64,000 nt of DNA, from NCBI RefSeq assembly GCF_963662255.1, contig NC_085047.1:47647006-47711005 (forward strand). Reading direction: 5' to 3'. A model generated the notes under the pieces. That model worked only from the letters and a program-made list of their open reading frames with translations. It was not told the DNA's origin and did not search any database. This DNA comes from Cinclus cinclus. Taxonomy: Eukaryota > Chordata > Aves > Passeriformes > Cinclidae. Positions 12,667 through 22,440 of the stretch are shown one piece after another. The translations under genes and the position numbers were made by a program. Each line of letters starts with the position of its first letter. Position 1 is the first letter of the stretch.

Positions 12667-13399
12667 AATTGTTCCAGTGAGTCATATCAAGCTCATGAGC
12701 CACAGGATCACCACTGGCTGTGCAGGGACATTTGGTCAGAGCTCCAAGTTACATTCCTGGCTCTCTCAGGCACAGTCCCTGATGGGCTTGGCACCTCTAT
12801 GATGAGCCTAGAGAAAATAGATCCTCTGCACCACTCAGTGGTAGTGGCACCAAGTGTCTGCTGGCAAAAGAAACTGAGCTGCTTTAACAGCGCTGATACT
12901 CACAAGGCTTTTAGTTACCTGCAAGAAGAAGGGGGCAGCTTGCCCCTCTCTGAGCCACCTTGAGTCCATGAACTCAAGAAGCCCCCCCTACAACAGTGGC
13001 AGAATAGTTCAGATTTTTTTTTTCCTGGTCTCTTTGTCAAAACAAATTTTATTTGCTTATTTGTGCTTTCTGAGGGAATTGTTTGACAATGACAGCTGGC
13101 TAGCAGGTCCTTAAATGGTGCGTAAGCTCTTAGGGGGCAAAACTGGAGGCTACAGCAAATGAACCACATCACTGCATTGGTCGATTCAGAGTCTTCACAG
13201 TAGAGTTATGGCTTCTGAGAATCCAGGACACTAAAACAGAGCAAATACTGACTATTTAGCTGTCATTAGCATAATCTTGATCCCAAGCTATTAAAATCTG
13301 CTGGGAGGCAATGTATATTACCTTAGACTGGATGCCACTTAAATACTCAGATCAGAAAATGAGTGAGCAGATGCTGGTCTACAAAAAATCGTGTAGCCG
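12667..13399. other. Unassigned non-coding sequence between CR1 copies
   Basis: No coding exon is recognisable. A T-run occurs at about 13014-13023 and a short C-run at about 12984-12990. The frames present are short and not family-like. Confidence 0.5.
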
Positions 13400-14041
13400 T
13401 ATCATTTGCCACCATGAATGGATCTACTTCTAATCAAATTTTGCAGATGACACCAATTTGGGGATAAATTAGTGAATACACTTGAGTACAGGCCATTCAG
13501 AAGGATGAAGACAGGATGGAAGAATGGTTCAGCCTTGTGAAATTCAAAGACAAATGCAAAGTCTTTTTCCTGGAAAGGAAGAGCCTCTGGCACCTGTGCA
13601 GGCTGATCCTTCCTGGCTAGTGACAGCTCTGTGGAGAAGCAAGTGAGCAGCAAGACGAGCATGAGCCAGCAGTGCCCTGGCACCAAAGAAAGCCAACAGA
13701 TACTGTGCTGGGGCAGAGCCAGAGACGAAAGGAAGAGATTATTCCCTTGCACTCTGCACTTACTATATTACTGCCAGGCCCCAAATACAGGAGAAGCATT
13801 GACTATAACTAGATCAAGTTCAGCAGAGGCACCACTTTGGTGGGGGCTGGAGCACCGGCCCTATAAGGAAATGCTGGAGGAGTGGGATTGCTCAGACTGA
13901 GCCAAGATGGCTTCAGAAGACCTAACAGCTCCTGGAGCAAACAGGGAGGTCACTGAGGGGGAGCTGGGTTCTTCATAGCAGTGAAGGATAGAAAGATAGG
14001 AGCCAGCAGGTATACTTTGAAAGAATAAAGGTTTAAAACAT
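13400..14041 (+). mobile_element. CR1 LINE, 5' part of a copy split by an LTR
   Basis: CR1 blocks are recognisable in plus orientation and correct order. TTTGCAGATGACACCAA-type sequence (reverse-transcriptase end) is near 13440. The block with GAGCATGAGCCAGCAGTG and AAGAAAGCCAACAG is at about 13656-13700. GGAGCACCGGCCCTATAAGG is at about 13849. Internal sections are shortened or very diverged. The same CR1 resumes after the LTR, at 14656, with the next expected block, so this is the left half of one interrupted element. Confidence 0.8.
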
Positions 14042-14655
14042 TGTGCTGGTTTGGCCTGGAATAGAGTTAATTTTCTTCACAGTAGCTGGTAGGGGCTGTG
14101 TTTTGGACTCATGCTGGAAACAGTGTTGATACCACAGAGATGTTCTCCTTACTGCTGAGCAGGGTTTGCACAGGGTCAAGGCATTTTCTGCCTCTCACTC
14201 CACCCCACCATCAAGAAGGCTGAGGGTGCACAGGGAGTTGGGAAGGGGCACAGCTAGGATATCTGACTTCAACTGGCCAAAGGAATATTCCAGACCACAT
14301 GGCATCATGCTCAGCAATAAAACTGTGAATGGAGGCTGGCACAGAGGCAGCTGCTAGGGGACTTGACCATGCGTTGGTTGGTGGGTGACGAGCAACTCTT
14401 TTCATTTTCATACATAACTTTTGGTGTGTGTGTGTGTGTGTTTTACTTTGCTCTCTCTTTGTTGTTTGGTGCTTGGGGGTTTTTTCCTTACAATTAAAAA
14501 GACAAAGCAACTTTTTAAATATTGAGCAGGTTTTATGTGAACACATTAGTTTCTTTCTCACTTTTACCCTTCAGGTTCTTTCCCCCATCCCACTGTGGGG
14601 GACTGAGCATGTAACTGTGTAGTGCTTTATTGCTGGCTGGGGTTAAATCACAACA
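14042..14655 (+). mobile_element. Endogenous retrovirus solo LTR inserted in CR1
   Basis: The element starts TGTGCTGGTTTGGCCTGG and ends GGGTTAAATCACAACA, giving TG...CA ends. It shares its opening, its middle (AAAGGAATATTCCAGACCA region) and its closing block (TCCCCCATCCCACTG region) with the minus-strand LTR at 1976-2622, so both are one family. The TATA position is degraded here to AGCAATAAAAC at about 14313. A (TG)n run interrupts the distal half. No internal retroviral genes flank it, so it is a solo LTR. The five bases on either side do not match, so the target-site duplication has decayed or was lost. Confidence 0.9.
14423..14441. repeat. (TG)n microsatellite within the LTR
   Basis: An uninterrupted run of about nine TG units lies in the distal half of the plus-strand LTR. 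It is absent from the equivalent region of the other copy, so it arose after that lineage split or after insertion. Confidence 0.9.
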
Positions 14656-14890
14656 ACTGGATAGAAGCCCTGTCCCTGTGAGGACACCCAAGCAGAGGCA
14701 TGGGTTGTCCAGAGAGATGATGCACTCTCCATCTTTGAGGGTTTTCAAGCCCTGATGGAATGAAGCCTTTTTCAGCCTGGTCTGACCTCAAAGCTGACTC
14801 TGCTGGGAGAGAAAGGTGAACCAGAGACCTCCTGTGGTCCTCCTTGTGGTCCTTACATTGCAGTCCTATGATTCCATGATCTTTCAAATC
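14656..14890 (+). mobile_element. CR1 LINE, 3' part of the same split copy
   Basis: This begins with the CTGTGAGGACACCCAAG segment that in CR1 follows directly the block seen just before the LTR. It continues with GGGTTGTCCAGAGAG, the CAGCCTGGTCTGACCTCA block, and a tail region with CCTATGATTCCATGAT. Orientation, order and flank position show that the LTR at 14042-14655 landed in an existing CR1. Confidence 0.85.
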
Positions 14891-15835
14891 CATCCTCTTG
14901 AAAATATGTCCCTCCTGTCCATTAAAATTCTGGGCAGACATCACAGCAAGAGCTCCACTTCTATCCTGGAAGTGTGTGCTGAGTCACTTTTTGCTGTAAC
15001 TTACCTTGTACTTGCCCGAGGTCCAATCTCAGCAGTGCAGCTGCACTTCAGCAAGTTGGCTGAAACAGATTTCTTTGGACAATGAGTGGGAGAAGCTTAT
15101 TCATCCCTCCTTACAGTAGTTCTTGGTTAAAAAAAATCCTGAATGAATAAAGAAATAAACAAAACACTGCACCTTTACCTTACTTTCATATATGCAAACA
15201 GGTAAAAAATGATTGATGAAAGCCCCTTTATCTCTCTGTTAAGAAGCTCAAATGGGAATTTGGGCTATCTGCCTTGAAGACACTCACGTAGGTACATTTC
15301 CATTAGATACTCCAGAAGGTAATATAAAAACCCACTTGTGAGCAGTATGTGAGTTTACATTTGTGTCTGATTCTATTCTCAGTTTGTTTCATGCATAGTT
15401 CGGGTCATGGCTAAAGAGATTTTTCCCAGACCAAATGCATTATTCATAATTTTTTAATGGAACTAGAATCTTCAAATTTATTCAAACTCATAGTTTAGGT
15501 ATTTTTGATTGAAAAAAAATCCAAAATGCATTAAAAAACCCAAGAAATACGGAATTATATAAGCATAGACTGACATTTCTTTAACTCCACAAAAGTAATG
15601 CTATGGGAATAGATAAAAAATTGAAACATTACTGCCAGAGGGAGGATGAAAGTATGTCCCTCAAACTGGGATGAAAAACTCTTGTGCTGGGACTGTGTGT
15701 CACTGAAAAGACTGTAAATTATATCTGTACAATGAATATAGGCACTAATTACTCAAAAAGCCGTAGATTTTCATGCTGTATGTTTTTAAAATATAGGCAT
15801 GTGCTCATGTTTGCACCAGCACTGGCATTGAGTAG
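14891..15835. other. AT-rich non-coding stretch
   Basis: No coding exon, CpG cluster or element end was recognised. Short A-runs occur near 15130 and 15515. Confidence 0.5.
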
Positions 15836-15870
15836 TAGTCATAGAATCACAGACATAGAATCATAGTCAT
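15836..15870 (-). mobile_element. Remnant CR1 3' tail, minus orientation
   Basis: AGTCATAGAATCACAGACAT is followed by AGAATCATAGTCAT. This is the reverse complement of the CR1 terminal repeat, with no body attached. The next bases start a plus-strand CR1, which probably truncated or replaced the body. Confidence 0.55.
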
Positions 15871-15878
15871 AAAAAGCC

Positions 15879-16462
15879 AATCATACCCTGGGCTGCATCA
15901 GAAGTGTGACCAGCAGATCAAGGGAGATGATTCTGCCCCTCTACTCCTCTCCCATAAGATCCCACCTCAAGTGTTGTGTCTGGGTCTATGGCTCCCAGTA
16001 TGAGAAGGACATGGATCAGTTGAAGCAAGTGCAGAGGAGGGCCATGAAGATGATTAAAGGGCTGGAGCCCCTCTCCTGTGAGGAGAGGCTGAGGGAGTTG
16101 GGGTTGTTCGGTGTAGAGAAGAGAAACCTCTGGGTAGACCATCAAGCAGCCTTCAAGCACCTAAAGGGAGCCCACAGGAAAGTCAGGGAGGGACTGCTTA
16201 TCAGGAAATGTAGTGATAGAACAGGAGTGAATCATTTTCAACTGAAAAAGAGTTGATCTAGGTTAGAATTAGGGGGAAATTCTTCCACTGTTGAGGCAGT
16301 GGAACAGGTTTCACAGAGAAGTTGTTTCCCATCCCTGGAAATGTTCAAGGCTAGGTTGGATGAGGCTTTGACCAGCCTCATGTCTTTCCTCATGACAGAG
16401 GGTTTGGAATGAGATGAACATTAAAGTACCTTCCAACCCAAACCATTCTATGGGTCTGTGAT
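15879..16462 (+). mobile_element. CR1 LINE, 3' end, plus strand
   Basis: CR1 blocks run in order: CAGATCAAGGGAGATGATTC, the CCACCTCAAGTGTTGTGTCT block, AGGAGGGCCATGAAGATG, CTCTCCTGTGAGGAGAGGCT, CTGAGGGAGTTGGGG, the block before the tail with CCTTCCAACCCAAACC, and the tail CATTCTATGGGTCTGTGAT. The 116-codon open frame at 15906-16256 lies wholly inside it and is not a host gene. It meets another CR1 tail to tail at 16462/16463. Confidence 0.93.
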
Positions 16463-16912
16463 AATCATAGAATCGTGAAATTGTTAGATTGGAAAAGATC
16501 ATTATGTCCAAACTTAACCAAGCACTGCCAAGTTTAACAAAAAAGATGTTCCTAAATGTCACATCCACAAATTTTTTTAACACTTCTAGGGAAGGTGACT
16601 TCGCCACATCCCTAGCCAGCCTCTTCCAACACACAACCACCCTTTCAGTGATGAATTTTTTCCTAATATCCAAAATAAACCTTCCCTGATGCAACTTGGG
16701 GCCATTTCCTCTCATCCTGTCATTTTTTACTTCGGAGAAGTGATCAACCTCCACCTGGCTGCAACCTCCTTTCAGGCAGTTGTAGAGGGACAAGGTTACC
16801 CTCTGAGCCTTCTTTTCTCCAGGCTAAGGAACCCAGCTCCATCAGCTGCTCCCCATGGGAACTATGCTCCAGACGCTGCACACTCCAACACCTCAACGTC
16901 TTGCGGTCACGG
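16463..16912 (-). mobile_element. CR1 LINE, 3' end, minus strand
   Basis: This opens with AATCATAGAATCGTGAAATT, the reverse complement of a CR1 tail. It continues with CACATCCACAAATTTTTT, CACAACCACCCTTTCAGTGA, CTTGGGGCCATTTCCTCTCA and the CACACTCCAACACCTCAACG block, all CR1 in reverse order. It is a different subfamily from the adjacent plus copy, since the tail-proximal sequences differ. The 160-codon minus frame (16311-16793) spans both elements and is an artefact. Confidence 0.93.
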
Positions 16913-16959
16913 TGTCGTTTAATTTCCTCTTGTTCATTTGCACTTGCATTCCCTTTTTC

Positions 16960-17120
16960 ACTTCCAGTTGGCTTCCCTGGCCATGGCAGCTTCGCTGTGT
17001 GTGTCCGGGAGCGGAGGAACCGAGGGCTGCTCCTGCTTTGTCACCACGAGAGGTCCCCCCAGCCCCGCCAGCCGGGGCTGCGGCTGGAGCATCGCTCACA
17101 GCAGCATCTTTAGGAACACA
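16960..17120. other. Small CpG-rich patch beside CR1 pair
   Basis: This stretch of roughly 160 bp has visibly dense CG dinucleotides and G/C runs, unlike its AT-rich surroundings. On the plus strand an acceptor-like tract (TTTTTCACTTCCAG, ending 16969) precedes a well-placed start word (GGCCATGGCAG at 16980-16990), open for 90 codons or so to about 17258. No protein family is recognised. It may be a small CpG island, a GC-rich relic of an element, or an unrelated exon. No function is assigned. Confidence 0.35.
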
Positions 17121-17185
17121 CAAACTTGGGCGCCTAAAGTGAAGCTCCTGGATACTAAATTTATTTATGGGGTTCTCCCTGTCAA

Positions 17186-17200
17186 CCCCCCCCCCCCCCC
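17186..17200. repeat. Poly-C tract (about 15 C)
   Basis: An uninterrupted run of about 15 C lies between GTCAA and AATAG. On the minus strand it is a G-run able to take part in a quadruplex. It is also prone to sequencing and assembly length error. Confidence 0.9.
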
Positions 17201-17949
17201 AATAGATGTATCTGTATGGGGAATGGTGGCAAAAGGGGAAATAAGGTATTTAAAATAATGGTATTTGAAAATCCCTGCCCTTGTAGTCTCATCTTTGTGC
17301 TTATACGTGTGCCTGTGTTTGAGAGACTGCAGTTACATGTGGTGCTCTTTTAATACGGTAAGTTGGAAAAAGAACAAAACAAAAGTAGAACTAGGAGGGG
17401 GAAAAAGATATTGACTAAATATTCTGAATAATTTAGAGAAATATTCTCTCTGGTAAGCCCTCAAATAAAACCAATTATTTTCTCTTCTCTCCAAAGCGGT
17501 TTTGAAAATTATGATGGGTGTGCAAACATTTTGCTGCCAAGCCTGGGCCCCTAGAAAATGGATGTGCATTAAACTTTTTCACACAGCACTTGTCATTGAA
17601 TCATATTAGGAGCTGCATTTTGGAAGGCATTGAGATGACTTCAGGCAGGGGTGTGTTCCTGCTGAATTATGAATGTGAATAAAGGTCCATGGTAGTGTAA
17701 GTGACACATACCTCTGCAATATTCATCAACATGAAAGGCAGGTGCAGGCAGCAGCAAATTAACCATCCTGTTAGGTTTGGTCAATGCTGCATCTCAATGG
17801 TTGTCACTCATTTTTAAAAAATTAATTTAATGTCTTGTGAGAGACCAACACATTGCAAATTAATTGCTATTGCAAAAGGTAATGGGTGAGGAACAGATTG
17901 ACCTAGTTGTACAATTAGAAAGAACAACGGGCTAAATTTGGTGAGATTG

Positions 17950-18085
17950 TGCCCTAGCCTTAATCCAACAAGGCATGCATTTAGTTTTAAGTTTGTAAGC
18001 AATTCACTGACATCAGTATGATTATTCTCATGTTTGAAACTATGCACCTGTAAAAATGCCATACAGGATTGGACCTCTCCCTTCA
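17950..18085. mobile_element. Ancient palindromic interspersed repeat (amniote type)
   Basis: The left arm (AATCCAACAAGGCATGCATT, from about 17960) and the right arm (ACTATGCACC ... AATGCC ... CAGGATTGG, to about 18073) are imperfect reverse complements around a centre near 18010-18025 (CACTGACATCAGTATGATTA). This layout resembles old palindromic, non-autonomous elements seen in reptile and bird genomes, whose ends read like GATCCAACAAAGC and GCTTTGCAGGATTGG. Divergence is high and the assignment is by memory of the pattern only. Confidence 0.45.
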
Positions 18086-21000
18086 ATATCCTCAGAGTGT
18101 TCACACAATAGCGCTCTTTGTAATGTCTGAAAATCTGGTTCCTCAGCTTCCTTTGCCTGCAGTGATACTGCCTCATATGAGAAACAGGTCATTTTGGGCC
18201 CAGTCCTGCCATGAACTCCCCTTAGGCACATTGCAAAGTCATGAAGAGTTTCTATAGCCCAAACCTCTTAAAACCTCATCACACTAACTGCAGTGATGAA
18301 TCCAGGTGCCTGTTGCATTCTTGCTCCATCAAACTGAGTTTGGAAATATGGCAGAACTACTACAGGTAATTCAAGATCATTGCTGCATCAGGGGGAAGCT
18401 TTAGCTTGCGTAAAAATGAGACAGTGCCTTGTCTTGACAAAATGCCCCGTTCACTTGCAGCCTCAAAATTCCGTAAGTGACTTATGATTAGGACACTTTA
18501 AGAATACAGTCTAGTAGACTTAAATGTTTGTTTACCTAAGCTCCCTAAAACTCTTGCTTAATTCCCAGATAAAAAATGTTCAGTAAGTATACAGCACTGT
18601 TACCAAGTGAAACTGGGGGACGAGGCTGTGCCGGGATGTGCAGGGCCTTGGCAACAAACCTCCGAGAGGTACTGCAACACTCAAAGCACAGCGTGTGTGT
18701 TTTCATGCACTAGCCATAGACACTTCAGCTTTAACACTGGATGACCCAGGGGGAAATGAAGTAACCTTGTAAGTGGCTGATTAGAAGGGGGAAATGTTGT
18801 CCTGCCATTAAAGAGTGACTGAAGAGAGAAGTGAATTTCCAATCCCAAGATATGAGCTGAAAGGATTTGAATTCCTTTCTGATGCTAAGTATATCAGGCT
18901 TTTGGATGGTGGCCATCACTGCAAAGCTCCTGTGTGGTGAGCCAGGAGTCAAGTTCACCACGGAACTGTCACCACGGAGGAGTGGGTGAGGAGTGCCCTT
19001 CCCAAAAGACACTGGCACAGTGGTTGCATGGACTTGTGATAGAGCTCAGTCACTCAGTAACTTAGAAAGTGCCTTACAGTAATGCCTTCAGCCACAGCAC
19101 CAGCTTTTTGTTCGGATATCAAAGAGACAGGAAAAATATTTGAGTTCGTGTGTATTCCTACTGGTATTACATTCCTCTCAGAGAAAATAGAACCTGACCC
19201 TTAAGAGAGGCTGTTGCAGAGATTAGAGGAGAATTTTCAGAAGCACTTGCCTTGAGTCTTCCAGCTTTGTACTCAATCAATTTAAAGTTGTGAAATTCGT
19301 GTTCAGTAAATATTTCTAACATGAATGGAAAGTGCAAGAGATGGCCTATATACAAACAGAGTTTGGAATTTTGAAGCCAAATGTCCTCTAAAAATCTTAG
19401 CAATTGTGTAGAAAGAGCTTGAACAAACCCATATGTTTGCATCAGCTTTGAAGAAAACATATGAAAACCTTCTTAGGGCACACATTTCTGTGTGTTATTA
19501 AACTATTTATAATCACACATATTTGTATAGAAGGGCTTTTTCACTTCTTTCGTATTTCAGTGTCTTACTTTACAATGGTTAGTAACAGAATTACTGTAGA
19601 AATGGGGAAACTGTAACATATAAATTGTATATATCAGCAAAAATTCATCCATGGAAGCACATGAAATATGCAAATAGATATAGATATAGAGGGCATGAGT
19701 AAAGTCTCAGTAGAAGTGTGTGTGTGTGCACAGTTATGACCACTGCAGTCACTCTTTTTTTCTTCTTCTTTTTTTTTCTTCTCTTCCACAGCATAGAAAC
19801 AGTGGTTCCAAGATATGGTTGCTGCCATGGGGTGCAGAAGGTGCCATCCATCCTTTGTCTTCACCTTCTGCACAACTTTGACTTTACATTAGGGAGTAAC
19901 CCTCCTGCTGCTTTATGAGCTGAAGCCTAGGGCTGACTTCTCCAAAACAGACGTTTCTAGAAATGCCCCATTATTTGCAAAAACCCCCAAGTCCCTGAAT
20001 ATATTTCTTCATGCCATTGATATCAATTCAAATCTCATTGCTGCAGTACAAATTACAGCTGAATTTGGCCTTTGCTTGCTTTGAAGCAATAAGGGGAAAC
20101 ATGTGTGTAATCATTAACATCTGTGAATTTGCACATTTTGAGGTTGGTTTATAACTTAAATGAATGTGCTCTCTGAAGATCTTATTAGTTGAGCAGGCAT
20201 AAATCCTATGGCTATATTGAAGTCTGAGGTGCAAATAAGAGTAAAGCGTTGTCTTCAAATGTTCAGAAGACTTTTCATAAAATATTCTACACTGGGCAGT
20301 AGCTTTATCATAAAAACTTCCAGAAAAAAATTCAGACCATTGTGCTGAGAGTAGGACAGATCAGAAATAAATACAGAAAGACAGTATTTTTAGGAAAAGA
20401 TAATAAAGACCATATTTGGATAATATAGACCATAATACCTCTATTCATATTCTGCATCTTGCTTATGTCCTTAAATGGTCCCTGCTACTGTAGCACTAGA
20501 GAGCCCCTGAGGCAGGATTCAGAGTTTAAAGTACCCTTTCTTTTTTTTTTTTCTTTAATAAATTCAAAAAGTTTTAACACATCTGGGAGTTCACCAATAA
20601 CCCAGCTGTGATGTAGCAGACATTTTATTTTTAATCATCACACATTTGAAAATGCTGATCAATCTGCTCTGTGCCTCTGCTCATTGAAAAGTGTGGCTGC
20701 ACTTCAGTGGCTGCACTGAAGTGTTGTTCCCACAATTCAGCAAATGGCTCAACACAATAGTGGAAATATTCCAGCCATCACCCTATTTAAAACTGCATCC
20801 ACACACTGAGAACCATTTAAACATTTGAATTCTGTGAAATGTTTGGACCCATAGAGGACAAATTTGTGCCTAAGAGCTGGAGTTACCCCTTTAGAGGGGT
20901 TTATTTTTATTTCTTGTGTCTCTGCCTGAAGCACAACTAGTTGCCAAGGTGCTCCATCATCTGCATCCAGCTCCCGGACTGGCCAGGCATCTCTTGGAGC

Positions 21001-21880
21001 TCACTGTAGCTTTAGCCTGGCTAGGATATCCCCAGATGTCCTTTCTATGAAAACCAGGTATCTGAAGTGAGATGGCTGGCATGCACATGGGTTTACTTCA
21101 AAATGTGGTCCAGACATGGCCTTTGTGCACATTCTGAGTCAGAAACTCAGATATTTCCTGGGTTATGGTGTCTAGACATAGGCTTAATGCTTCTGGGACA
21201 GTAATTTACATTTTCCTACACATAGGTTTCTCATCTGCACAGTGGAGGTAAAATGGTGCTGTCCATTATTTCTTGTTGTTGGGGGTAGGAACAGTGTTCT
21301 GAGTTCCTTGTTGAGAGTTAAGACATGCACACTCCAATTTCTGTTCAGATCTTTAGCCAGTATTATAATTAACACCTGCCCAATAATTTGTTGCAAAGTG
21401 TTATAGCATCTATACAGAGCATAACATGCTTCATACTATGAGAAATCAGAAGGGCAGATTAAACAGAAGTTTGATCTCTCAAGGATATGTATGTAATGTG
21501 TGCTTCTGTGCTGCAACCTGACTGTGGTGATGACTGTGGTGATGCCACATACCACATAAATGCAGAATGCTTATTAAAAAAATATGTCACACCACCTGTT
21601 CTCATCCAGCTTTTCTTTTTTTAACTAAAGCAACTGCAAGTGAAACACAGACCTTCAAGCCAAAGAAACACTTCAGCCAGCATCCAATTTCAAAGGGTTC
21701 ATATTAAAATGGTATGAAGAGAAATCCAACAGGAATAACTCTGGAAATTCAAAAGCACAAAAACTGGCAGTTTCAAATTCCATTCTGGAAGATGACCTAT
21801 TTTTAGAGACAAATGAAAAGTTCTGCTTCACTTTAAAACTGTTCTATTTCTGGAGGTCCAGCCAGCTGCCTTCTCAATAA
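18086..21880. other. Non-coding stretch, AT-rich
   Basis: No exon or major repeat was recognised. Pyrimidine-rich tracts are at 19750-19790 and 20540-20556, and a perfect short hairpin is at 20700-20723. Frames are under 125 codons and not family-like. Confidence 0.5.
20700..20723. repeat. Perfect 10-bp inverted repeat with GCTG loop
   Basis: CACTTCAGTG, then GCTG, then CACTGAAGTG. The arms are exact reverse complements. GTGGCTGCACTTCA and CAGTGGCTGCACTGAA also form a partial direct duplication, so the palindrome may have arisen from a small tandem copy. Confidence 0.6.
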
Positions 21881-22440
21881 AAATGAGTGATAATAATGAC
21901 TACAACACGTGAACATCGGCCTTCTCACAAGGGCTTGCGATGTTAAAAACCACCATTGCTGACAGTCGCTGCAGCAATTGCACCCATGGCCACACTCGCC
22001 ATAAGTGAAGGTAACTTATACTTTTGGCAGCAAATTTTGTCAGGAATTATTCTAGGTAAATAAATGCAATGCAAACTGTCAGGAAAAGTGTGCTTCTGGA
22101 CACCTGTTTTTCATTTATAATATTGGATTTAGTTCATCGCATCCTGAAGGCAGGAAAGCATCATCTGAATCCATCTGTGAGAAACTGAATAAATGATAAC
22201 TTATGCAAGAATGCAGAAATTCCCTTTCAACTAGAGGTAAACAAAACGGGTCACTGGTAATTAAATTATTGATTAACTTGGCCTGTCACCCATTCCACAA
22301 TGCTAACTGATGTTTATGCATTTAGACAACACATCTCAGCACACTTTTGATCACGGGAGCCCTTGACCATTTGAATGGGTGGTTACCGCACTGTTGATAT
22401 AAGAATATTATTTTTAAAGCTCAGTACTTTCTGGGCCAGA
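21880..22440. promoter_or_regulatory. Candidate conserved non-coding element (unproven)
   Basis: The stretch has no recognisable repeat. It keeps scattered CpGs in AT-rich surroundings and has many regulator-like words: GGTAATTAAATTATTGATTA (about 22256-22275), TTTATGCATTT (about 22313) and ACACGTGA (about 21905). The clustering of homeodomain-like cores is what makes it stand out. Conservation was not tested. Confidence 0.3.

Noticed and set aside
14166..14561. Frames over the plus-strand LTR
   Set aside because: LTR sequence is non-coding, and the frames include the TG repeat and are on both strands.
15906..16256. 116-codon plus-strand frame
   Set aside because: It lies entirely within a 5'-truncated CR1 3' end and is not a host gene.
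16311..16793. 160-codon minus-strand frame
   Set aside because: It spans the junction of two CR1 copies in opposite orientations and so cannot be an ancestral coding sequence.
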